Position numbers and translations under genes: made by a program. From assembly GCA_020160935.1 (NCBI GenBank), contig JAIUPL010000002.1, positions 1-64,000 on the forward strand: DNA of 64,000 nucleotides, read 5' to 3'. This document shows positions 45,723 to 53,261 of the stretch, piece by piece. The first letter of the stretch is position 1, and each line of letters opens with the position of its first letter. The notes under the pieces are model-generated. The model was given only the letters and a program-made list of their open reading frames with translations, was not told the origin of the DNA and made no database searches. This DNA comes from Bacteroidota bacterium. Its GTDB lineage: Bacteria; Bacteroidota; Bacteroidia; Chitinophagales; Saprospiraceae.

Positions 45723-47867
45723 GTGAAAAAGAGATACCTTGTTACCGCTGCGCTTCCTTACGCCAACGGCCCGCTGCATATCGGCCACCTGGCCGGGGCT
45801 TACCTGCCTGCCGACATCTATGTTCGATACCTGCGACTGATGGGGCGCGACGTCGTGTTTGTGTGCGGCTCGGACGAACACGGCGCTGCTATCACGGTAA
45901 AAGCCAGGAAAGAAGGCACTACTCCGCAAGCCATTGTCGATCAGTACCATACGATGCTGAAAGACACGTTTGAAAAAATCGGCATCGCATTCGACATTTA
46001 CCACCGCACGTCTGCACCGATTCACCACCAGACGTCGCAGGATTTTTTCCGGAAACTGCTTGAAAAAGGCGCATTCCTCGAAGAAACGACCGAGCAATAT
46101 TTCGACGAAGTAGCCGGACAGTTTCTGGCCGACCGCTATATTGTAGGCACCTGCCCCGTGTGCGCCAACCCGGATGCTTACGGAGATCAGTGCGAAAAAT
46201 GTGGCTCTTCTCTGAGCCCGACCGACCTGATACAACCCAAATCCATGCTGAGCGGCTCCGTACCCGTTAAGCGCCCGACCAAACACTGGTTTCTGCGCCT
46301 CGATCAGCAGGAAGCCTGGCTCCGCGAATGGATCAACACCGGCAACTCCGATGGCCGCAAACTTCACGACCCAGCCAAATGGAAAAACCACGTACTCGGT
46401 CAGTGCAATTCATGGCTCGATCAGGGCCTGCAGCCCCGCGCCATGACGCGCGACCTCGACTGGGGCGTGGATGTGCCGCAGGAAATTCCCGGCTCCGAAG
46501 GCAAAAAACTCTACGTTTGGCTCGACGCGCCTATCGGCTATATTTCGGCTACCAAACAATGGGCCATCGACAACGGCAAGGACTGGGAACCTTACTGGAA
46601 AAGCGACGATACGGCTCTGATTCATTTTATCGGAAAAGACAACATCGTTTTCCACTGCCTGATTTTCCCGGCTATCCTGCAGGCACATGGCGATTTTGTG
46701 CTGCCCTGCAATGTGCCCGCCAACCAGTTCCTCAACCTGGAAGGCCGCAAACTCAGCACCTCCAAAAACTGGGCGGTGTGGGTACATGAATACTGTGCCG
46801 AATTCCAGGGCCAGGAGGATGTGCTGCGCTATAATATGATCAAAAAAATGCCCGAGCAATCGGACAGCGAGTTTACTTGGAAAGGTTTTCAGGAAACCAA
46901 CAACAACGAATTGGTGAACAACCTCGCCAATTTCGTCAACCGCGTGCTGGTGCTCTCGCACAAATACTATACAGGTATCGTGCCTGCTGTCAACCACGAC
47001 CTCGAATTTAAAAGCGGCTGGGAAACGGACAAAACCGGCGATTACGACCAGGAACTCACGCTGCTATACGGCAAACTCCGCGAAATGGGCGCCGAAATCG
47101 AACGCTTCAACTTCCGGGAGGCACTGCGCGTAGTAATGGAAATTTCCAGCGCAGGCAATGCCCTGTTGCAGTTCAACGAACCCTGGAAAACGGTAAAAGA
47201 CGAACCGGAAACCGTCAAGGTGGTGCTCAATCTGGCCCTGCAATATGTAGCAGCCCTCTCGGTAGCCATCCGGCCCTTCCTGCCGTTCTCGGCTGATCGA
47301 CTGCGCAAAATGCTCAACCTCGGCGCCCTGCGTGACAAGGGCGACCTGCTGGCTATCCTCAACGAACTCGTGGAGGGCAACCCGATTATTTTGCCCAACC
47401 ATGCGCTCGGACAACCCGAGCACCTGTTCAGCCGCATCCCCGACGAGGTGATCGAGGCGCAGATTGCCAAACTTGGCGCTGCCGAACCCGTGTCCAACAC
47501 ACCACCCGAACCCACAGAAATACGCTACGCACCCATGAAAGAAACGATTCAATACGACGACTTTGCCAAAATGGACATCCGCACCGGCAAAATCCTGACG
47601 GCGGAAAAAATGGAGAAATCCAAAAAACTGCTCAAACTCAGTGTCGATCTGGGTTTTGAAACCCGTACGATCCTCTCCGGCATTGCAGAGCATTTCAGCC
47701 CCGAAGAAGTCGTGGGTAAACACGTCGTCGTGCTGGCTAACCTCACGCCACGCCCTATGATGGGTGTCGAATCGCAAGGCATGATCCTCATGGCCGAAAA
47801 TGCCGAGGGTAAACTGAGTTTCGTCAGCCCCGCGGAAGGCTGGCCGAGCGGACAGGGCGTTAAGTGA
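45723..47867 (+). CDS. metG: Methionyl-tRNA synthetase
   Basis: 714 residues from the GTG at 45723 (VKKRYLVTAALPYANGPLHI); a TTG at 45714 is also possible. Class I signature HIGH is present as PLHIGHLAG, the KMSKS loop as GRKLSTSKNW, and the zinc knuckle as CPVCANPDAYGDQCEKCG. The C-terminal ~110 residues are an EMAP/Arc1p-like tRNA-binding OB fold (DDFAKMDIRTGKILTAEKME), normal for this family. The enzyme charges initiator and elongator tRNA with methionine. The stop codon TGA lies in the first unit of a GTGAGAGA tandem repeat. Confidence 0.97.
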   Translation: MKKRYLVTAALPYANGPLHIGHLAGAYLPADIYVRYLRLMGRDVVFVCGSDEHGAAITVKARKEGTTPQAIVDQYHTMLKDTFEKIGIAFDIYHRTSAPIHHQTSQDFFRKLLEKGAFLEETTEQYFDEVAGQFLADRYIVGTCPVCANPDAYGDQCEKCGSSLSPTDLIQPKSMLSGSVPVKRPTKHWFLRLDQQEAWLREWINTGNSDGRKLHDPAKWKNHVLGQCNSWLDQGLQPRAMTRDLDWGVDVPQEIPGSEGKKLYVWLDAPIGYISATKQWAIDNGKDWEPYWKSDDTALIHFIGKDNIVFHCLIFPAILQAHGDFVLPCNVPANQFLNLEGRKLSTSKNWAVWVHEYCAEFQGQEDVLRYNMIKKMPEQSDSEFTWKGFQETNNNELVNNLANFVNRVLVLSHKYYTGIVPAVNHDLEFKSGWETDKTGDYDQELTLLYGKLREMGAEIERFNFREALRVVMEISSAGNALLQFNEPWKTVKDEPETVKVVLNLALQYVAALSVAIRPFLPFSADRLRKMLNLGALRDKGDLLAILNELVEGNPIILPNHALGQPEHLFSRIPDEVIEAQIAKLGAAEPVSNTPPEPTEIRYAPMKETIQYDDFAKMDIRTGKILTAEKMEKSKKLLKLSVDLGFETRTILSGIAEHFSPEEVVGKHVVVLANLTPRPMMGVESQGMILMAENAEGKLSFVSPAEGWPSGQGVK

Positions 47868-48022
47868 GAGAGTGAGAGAGTGAGAGAGTGAGAGAGTGAG
47901 AGAGTGAGAGGTGAGAGGTGAGAGAGGGTGAGAGATGTGAGAGGGTGAGAAAAGTGAGAGATGTTTCTCCATCATAGCCCTGAAAGGGCGTATCCAATAG
48001 CACAGGGCAACGCCCTGTGTGT
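47862..48022. repeat. GTGAGAGA tandem repeat followed by REP-like element
   Basis: Tandem GTGAGAGA units (about 47864-47960) lead into TTTCTCCATC and an element beginning ATAGCCCTGAAAGGGCGTAT with the hairpin CACAGGGCAACGCCCTGTG (about 48000-48019). The same composite occurs at 30540-30650. The rest of the gap to 48280 shows no gene, but has a promoter box near 48207. Confidence 0.85.
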
Positions 48023-48206
48023 TTGTATAATAAACAATTGTACCAACATTCGTACGAATGACCGCACGTACAATCATTCAACCATTTCTCCAAACACCAT
48101 CCAATATCCCGCCAGGAGTCCCGTTTCGGATTCCACAGATGTCGCAAGGCGTCCAAAAAAGAAAAAACTACCCGGAGAATAGGCATTTTTTTATGCCTGA
48201 ACTGTT

Positions 48207-48214
48207 ACCTTTGC
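48207..48214 (+). promoter_or_regulatory. Promoter -7 box TACCTTTG
   Basis: An exact TAnnTTTG match 67 bases upstream of the PpiD-like gene start. The -33 element is weak. Confidence 0.45.
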
Positions 48215-48280
48215 GGTTGCTTTTTGGAGAGCCTCCGAAAATTGTGTTTAACATTTTGATTATCAAACAATTACAATAAA

Positions 48281-50380
48281 ATGGCTTTAATCGGAACGAT
48301 TCGGAAAAACGGATGGATCCTCATCGTGGTCATGGTTTTATCGCTGGGCGGTTTCATCCTTATGGACGTTATCAAGAACAGTAGCAACTACTCGGCAGGC
48401 GATATCAATATGCTTGGTAAGGTAAACGGCGAGGAAATCAAGCGCGCTGAATTTGATTCATACGAAAAACTGGTATACTCCAATGCCCAGGGCAACACCT
48501 ATCAGGTGCGTTCGCAGGTATGGAACTATTTCGTGGAAAATGCGCTGGTAAAACAGGAAGCAGAAAACCTGGGCATCGGCGTCAGCAAGGACGAACTGCT
48601 CGAACTGGAGTTCGGCACCAACCTCAGCCCGGTGATCGCCGAGCGTTTCAAAGACGCCAACGGACAACCCAATCGCCAAACACTGGCCAGCATTAAAACA
48701 GCCATCGAAGGCGGTCAATTTACCGACCCGACCAATCGCGCATACTGGGCTACTCAGGAAAAGGAAATCATCAAAAGACGCCTGGAAGATAAAATCAGCG
48801 CACTGGTTGTAAAAGGCCTGTATGCTCCATCCTGGCTGGCAGAAAACCTTTTTGTAGAAGCCAATGAGCACCTGGACTACACCTCGGTGCGCATTCCGTA
48901 CGATAAAGTAACGGATGATGAAGCCAAACTTACGGACGACGACTACGAAGCCTTCCTGAAAGACAATCCACACCTGTACGACCAGCAGGAAGAAACCCGT
49001 ATTGTCAACTACCTGGCAATCGACGTTGTTCCAAGTGCAGCCGACTCTGCTGCCGCGAAGGGCGCTGTCAGCAAACTCGTCGAAGGGTTGCGTACTGCTG
49101 CCAGCGACTCGGCTTTCGTCACCAGCCACGATGGTGTGTACGACCCTAGTTACAAGGTAAAAGCCGGCCTTCCTCCTGCCATTGCAGATACGCTGCTGCG
49201 CCTGCCCCTGAACACAGTAGTAGGCCCTTATCTCGACGGCGGTGTTTGGACAATTGCCAAAATCCTCGACCGTAAAACCATTCCCGACTCCGTGCGCGCA
49301 CGCCACATCCTGATTCGGGAAGCAAGCCCTGCGTCTGAACGCAAAATTGACAGCCTGATGACGCTCATCAAATCCGGCAAAGCATCCTTTGATTCGGTGG
49401 CCGTTAAAAACAGCCAGGACGGCGGTTCGGGCTCCAAAGGTGGCGACCTTGGCTGGTTTGCCAACGGTGCTATGGTACCTGAATTCAACAATGTGTGCTT
49501 CTACACCGGCGAACAAGGCAAACTGTACAAAGTGGCCACCCAGTTCGGCTGGCACATGATCGAAATTACGGGTAAAAAATTCATCAAAAACGAAGCCGGC
49601 GTTAAGGCTGTGTACCTGAGCCAGCGCATCGAACCCAGCAAGCAGACACAAACTGCTGCCAAGGAAAAAGCAGAATCCATCGTTCAGCGTGCCAAAACGC
49701 TGGATGCCCTCACGGCAGTGGCATCCGAAACCGGCGCTTCGTTGCAACAGTCGCCACTGCTCAAAGCAAACGACTATTCGCTCGGAATGCTGGGCTCTGG
49801 CGATGATGTGCGCAGCATCATCCAGTGGGCTTTCAATGAAAAAACAAAAACAGGCGCTGTAAGCCAGGAAATTTTCTCGTTCCGCGATGCAGGCGGTGGC
49901 TATTTCGACACCAAATATGTGATCGCTGCACTGAAATCCATTGCACCCAAAGGCGCCGCTTCTGTGGCTGTGCTGAAAGCCATGCCTGATGCCGAACAGC
50001 GTGTGAAAAACCGCAAAAAAGCAGAAATATTGAAAAGCAAACTGCAGAACCAGACCGACCTGTCTGCATTGGCTACTCAATGGGGCGTAAAAGTGGATAC
50101 CGTTACATCGGCATCTTTCCTGCAAACAGGTGGAGAACCTCGCGTAATCGGTACAGTATTCTCGCTGTCAAAAGGCGCTGTCAGCGCACCCATTGGTGGC
50201 AATGCAGGCGTGTTTGTTGTTTCTCCTGTTACGGATGCTGTAAAACCTGAAGTTCCGGCAGATCTGACCATGTTCCGCCGCCAGGCACTGTCCTCCACCG
50301 TTTCTACGGTGCGTCAGAACCTGCTGAACTCCATGAAAAAAGCAGCCGATATCAAAGACAATCGCAGCCGTTTCTTCTGA
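48281..50380 (+). CDS. PpiD/SurA-like membrane-anchored peptidyl-prolyl isomerase
   Basis: 699 residues with one N-terminal membrane anchor (NGWILIVVMVLSLGGFILMD), the layout of PpiD. A SurA_N-like chaperone region covers residues ~45-230 and a parvulin domain ~340-450 (ARHILIREASPASERKIDSL ... SQDGGSGSKGGDLGWFANGA, MVPEFNN, QFGWHMIEITG). A C-terminal substrate-binding region follows. It helps outer-membrane and secreted proteins fold in the periplasm, which suits a genome rich in barrels and T9SS cargo. A strong terminator follows. Confidence 0.9.
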   Translation: MALIGTIRKNGWILIVVMVLSLGGFILMDVIKNSSNYSAGDINMLGKVNGEEIKRAEFDSYEKLVYSNAQGNTYQVRSQVWNYFVENALVKQEAENLGIGVSKDELLELEFGTNLSPVIAERFKDANGQPNRQTLASIKTAIEGGQFTDPTNRAYWATQEKEIIKRRLEDKISALVVKGLYAPSWLAENLFVEANEHLDYTSVRIPYDKVTDDEAKLTDDDYEAFLKDNPHLYDQQEETRIVNYLAIDVVPSAADSAAAKGAVSKLVEGLRTAASDSAFVTSHDGVYDPSYKVKAGLPPAIADTLLRLPLNTVVGPYLDGGVWTIAKILDRKTIPDSVRARHILIREASPASERKIDSLMTLIKSGKASFDSVAVKNSQDGGSGSKGGDLGWFANGAMVPEFNNVCFYTGEQGKLYKVATQFGWHMIEITGKKFIKNEAGVKAVYLSQRIEPSKQTQTAAKEKAESIVQRAKTLDALTAVASETGASLQQSPLLKANDYSLGMLGSGDDVRSIIQWAFNEKTKTGAVSQEIFSFRDAGGGYFDTKYVIAALKSIAPKGAASVAVLKAMPDAEQRVKNRKKAEILKSKLQNQTDLSALATQWGVKVDTVTSASFLQTGGEPRVIGTVFSLSKGAVSAPIGGNAGVFVVSPVTDAVKPEVPADLTMFRRQALSSTVSTVRQNLLNSMKKAADIKDNRSRFF

Positions 50381-50410
50381 TTATTTCAAGGAGAATACGT
50401 TGTACACATA

Positions 50411-50448
50411 AAAAAACAGGTGTTTCGTTCGAAACACCTGTTTTTTTT
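50411..50448. terminator. Strong bidirectional-looking terminator
   Basis: ACAGGTGTTTCG and CGAAACACCTGT form a perfect 12-base stem with a 2-base centre, flanked by A-tract and T-tract (eight T). It lies 30 bases after the PpiD-like stop and works on the plus strand. The A-tract would also allow minus-strand use. Confidence 0.88.
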
Positions 50449-50455
50449 GTGCCTG

Positions 50456-50705
50456 ATTTGACAACTTTTGGAAAGTTGTCAAATCTACTTGCGTGCATTG
50501 AGGCGTACAAGATTTGACAACTTTCCAAAAGTTGTCAAATCTACTTGCGTGCATTAAGGCGTACAAGATTTGACAACTTTCCAAAGTTGTCAAATCTACT
50601 TGCGTGCATTGAGGCGTACAAGATTTGACAACTTTCCAAAGTTGTCAAATCTACTGGTGTGCATTAAGGCGTATAAGATTTGACAACTTTCCAAAGTTGT
50701 CAAAT
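50456..50705. repeat. Array of five 28-29 base palindromes with conserved 27-base spacers
   Basis: Five palindromes of the type ATTTGACAACTTTCC... / GTTGTCAAAT start at 50456, 50512, 50568, 50623 and 50678 (period 55-56 bases). The four spacers (CTACTTGCGTGCATT(G/A)AGG plus CGTACAAG) are nearly identical, with the last one diverged (CTACTGGTGTGC). The array ends one base before the stop codon of the aldehyde dehydrogenase gene. The conserved spacers make this a tandem repeat, not CRISPR. Confidence 0.93.
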
Positions 50706-50706
50706 C

Positions 50707-52158
50707 TTACAACCACCGCAGCAGCGCGTGCAAAACAACCCTGGCCAGCCGCGAACCATACGGCGGCAACAACAAATTGGTGGTCGGGAACAAACGCGCC
50801 TGCCGCAGGACAGCCCGCGCATGGCTGAATTCCATAAAACCAAATTCGCCATGGCAACGCCCGATTCCACTGTTATTGGCGCCCCCGAAAGGCAGTTCCA
50901 GGTTGTAGAAATGTGTGCTGCAATCGTTGACCGTGACACCGCCGCTGCGCGTTTCCCGCAGGATGTATTCCGTTGCTTTATTTTTCAGGCTGAAGGCATA
51001 CAGTGCCAGCGGTTTGGGCTTGCTGTTGATATACGCAATCGCTTCATCCAGTGTCTTGTAGGAGCGCACCGGCAATAGGGGCCCGAAAATTTCCTCTTCC
51101 CAGATGATAGCCGAGTCGGGCACATGGGTGAGCACTGTGGGGTCGATATATTTTTCGTCGCGAAAACACTTGCCGCCATGCGCTACCGTAGCGCCACCTT
51201 GTACAGCATCATCGAGGAAGGCTTTGACCCGATCGAAATGGCGTTCGTGGATAAGCCGGCACAGGTCGGGAGAAGCACGCCGCGCTTCCAGCGTTTCCCC
51301 GTAATACTGCTTGATATAGCGGATAATATTTTCTACCAGGCGGTCGTGCATATGTTCGGGCACCAGCACATAATCGGGTGCGGTACACAATTGGCCCATG
51401 TTCATACATTTCACCCAGGCGATTTTGGCGGCCGCCACCTCGAGGTCGGCGCTTTCATCTATCAAGACGGGGCTTTTACCGCCGAGTTCGAGCGTTACCG
51501 ACGACAGGTTTTTCGAGGCTGCCTGCATGACGCTTTTACCGATTTGCGGGCTGCCTGTAAAAAACACATGGTGGAAAGGCAGTTCCAGCAATGCCTGCGC
51601 CACGGAAGCATCGCCTTCAAACAGGCACACTTCTTCAGGCGGAAAGCAGGCTTCCACGATTTTTTTGATCATAGCCGCACTGGCTGGCGCATGTTCGGAA
51701 GGTTTTACCATCACACAATTGCCCGCAGCAACGGCCGATACAATAGGGGCAAGGGTAAGGTTGAAGGGAAAATTCCAGGGCGACAGGATCAGGCAAACGC
51801 CGCGGGGCTCGTACCGGATTTCAGAACGCGCACCAAAAGTAACGAGTGGCGTACTCACATGTTTGGGGGCCATCCACGAACGCAACCGCTCCATGGTATG
51901 GCGAATTTCACCACATACAAAACCGATTTCCGTGATCACCATCTCGGTCCGGCTTTTGTGCAAATCCTGCCACAATGCATTTGCTATCTCGTCGCGATGC
52001 TGAATGATCGTATCATGCAGTCGCTGCAATTTCTCCACACGCTCTTCTGCGCTCGTGCGGGCCAGCACGTATTGATGTTGCAATTGTTGATCGAATACAG
52101 TCCGAAAATCGAGGGACTGCACAGATGGGTCAAAACTGGTAACTGCTGCCTCTGCCAT
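50707..52158 (-). CDS. NAD(P)-dependent aldehyde dehydrogenase
   Basis: 483 residues, the length of class-3-like aldehyde dehydrogenases. The catalytic Cys is in MNMGQLCTAPDYVLVP, the general base Glu in TLELGGKSPVLID, and the cofactor-binding region is LSPWNFPFNLTLAPIVSAVA. It oxidises an aldehyde to the acid, probably a fatty or aromatic aldehyde given the family (ALDH3/coniferyl type), but the substrate cannot be read. The 3' end touches the palindrome array. Confidence 0.93.
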   Translation of the reverse strand: MAEAAVTSFDPSVQSLDFRTVFDQQLQHQYVLARTSAEERVEKLQRLHDTIIQHRDEIANALWQDLHKSRTEMVITEIGFVCGEIRHTMERLRSWMAPKHVSTPLVTFGARSEIRYEPRGVCLILSPWNFPFNLTLAPIVSAVAAGNCVMVKPSEHAPASAAMIKKIVEACFPPEEVCLFEGDASVAQALLELPFHHVFFTGSPQIGKSVMQAASKNLSSVTLELGGKSPVLIDESADLEVAAAKIAWVKCMNMGQLCTAPDYVLVPEHMHDRLVENIIRYIKQYYGETLEARRASPDLCRLIHERHFDRVKAFLDDAVQGGATVAHGGKCFRDEKYIDPTVLTHVPDSAIIWEEEIFGPLLPVRSYKTLDEAIAYINSKPKPLALYAFSLKNKATEYILRETRSGGVTVNDCSTHFYNLELPFGGANNSGIGRCHGEFGFMEFSHARAVLRQARLFPTTNLLLPPYGSRLARVVLHALLRWL

Positions 52159-52292
52159 ACACTTAAATTATTTAGAAGGGTTAAATATCCGAAAAAATGA
52201 AAATAAAAAACTTGCTTATTCGTACTGAAAAGTCTAACGTTGAGTTTTGAAATAAACCCCTGCCAATATTGTTCATTAAATTGTGTGTACTT

Positions 52293-52634
52293 ATGATGAA
52301 GATTGTTGTAAAATCCGTGGATTTTCATGCTGACGTCAAACTTGTTGGCTATATCGAACAAAAACTGAATCGCCTCGGCCGTTATTTTGACAAACCCATA
52401 CAGGCGGATGTTCATTTAAAATTGCAGGATACGGGAGCAAAATTTCGGGAAAAACTAGTAGAGATTCGCTTGAATGTGCCCGGAAATGCCCTGATAGATA
52501 AAAAAAGCGGAAAAACTTTTGAAACGGCCACTACTGCCGCAGTCGAAACCCTGAAACGGCAATTGGTGCGACACAAAGAAAAAGCAGGCGCACATGGCAG
52601 GGGAACCAAACTCGCCATTGTCGACGAAGAATAA
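52293..52634 (+). CDS. hpf: Short ribosome hibernation promoting factor
   Basis: 113 residues (MMKIVVKSVDFHADVKLVGY; the ATG at 52296 is equally possible). A beta-alpha-beta-beta-beta-alpha fold as in HPF/RaiA is suggested by YIEQKLNRLGRYFDKPIQAD, REKLVEIRLNVPGNALIDKK and the helix ETATTAAVETLKRQLVRHKE. The basic C-terminus (HKEKAGAHGRGTK) is typical. The short form lacks the dimerisation domain of long HPF. It binds 30S subunits and protects ribosomes in stationary phase. A terminator follows. Confidence 0.85.
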   Translation: MMKIVVKSVDFHADVKLVGYIEQKLNRLGRYFDKPIQADVHLKLQDTGAKFREKLVEIRLNVPGNALIDKKSGKTFETATTAAVETLKRQLVRHKEKAGAHGRGTKLAIVDEE

Positions 52635-52701
52635 ATCACCCAAAGGCAATATTGCACCATGCAATATCGCCTCCAATACAAAAAAACTGATTCGTTGATA
52701 C

Positions 52702-52741
52702 GAGCCCCGGACATGACAAAAATGCCCGGGGCTTGTTTTTT
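52702..52741 (+). terminator. hpf terminator
   Basis: AGCCCCGG (52703-52710) pairs with CCGGGGCT (52725-52732) around a 14-base loop, followed by TTGTTTTTT. A smaller hairpin (GGCAATATTGC...GCAATATCGCC) lies at about 52641-52668. Confidence 0.78.
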
Positions 52742-52785
52742 CCCGATAACTTTTTGAAGATTTGGGCGTTTACAATCCGAATTCG

Positions 52786-52793
52786 TACATTCG
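52786..52793 (+). promoter_or_regulatory. Possible promoter of the metal-uptake-like unit
   Basis: TACATTCG differs from TAnnTTTG at one position and has TTTG about 21 bases upstream. It lies 20 bases before the TTG start at 52813. Confidence 0.3.
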
Positions 52794-52812
52794 TGTGCTG
52801 AATACAAAGTAA

Positions 52813-53169
52813 TTGCAATCAAAAGCAACATATCGCCTCTGGAGCGCCCGTGTGCTGCTCCTGCTTTTCCTGACCTTCTGGTCGGCGAAAACAGGCCATG
52901 CCCTTTTGATGCACCACCAGCATGCCGATCACCCCGTTTGTGCTGCCGCTTCTGATAATAGTACAGCACACCTGCACGATGAGCGTTACGCTCCCGAAGA
53001 TTGCACCCTGTGCGCCTTCGTCCCGGCGGTGCAGGAGGTGTTCGTGGTTCCTGTCTGGACTACTGAATTCATTCCCGCTCCGGATACACAGCAACCGCTG
53101 ATGTATGAGAGCGAGGCCGGTCGCCTGGCTGATACGGCCGCTGTATCAAGGGGGCCTCCAACAGCCTGA
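52813..53169 (+). CDS. Small His-rich exported protein
   Basis: 118 residues from a TTG (MQSKATYRLWSARVLLLLFL, signal to KTGHA). No ATG is available. The mature part is rich in His and Cys (LMHHQHADHPVC, HLHDERYAPEDCTLC, with C-x2-C), a plausible metal-binding sequence. Small proteins of this kind often stand before a TonB receptor in Bacteroidota. Here the receptor begins 92 bases later. Role inferred: metal binding or delivery in the periplasm. Confidence 0.55.
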   Translation: MQSKATYRLWSARVLLLLFLTFWSAKTGHALLMHHQHADHPVCAAASDNSTAHLHDERYAPEDCTLCAFVPAVQEVFVVPVWTTEFIPAPDTQQPLMYESEAGRLADTAAVSRGPPTA

Positions 53170-53261
53170 TTTTTCCTTTTCACAAACGGTTCTGAAGCGC
53201 TGAACCGGTAAATGGGGCGGGCATTTCCGCACCCGAATTTTCCATATCAATTATTGTTACC

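Noticed and set aside
50456-50705. CRISPR array
   Set aside because: The palindromes are regular, but the four spacers are almost the same as each other and no cas genes are present.
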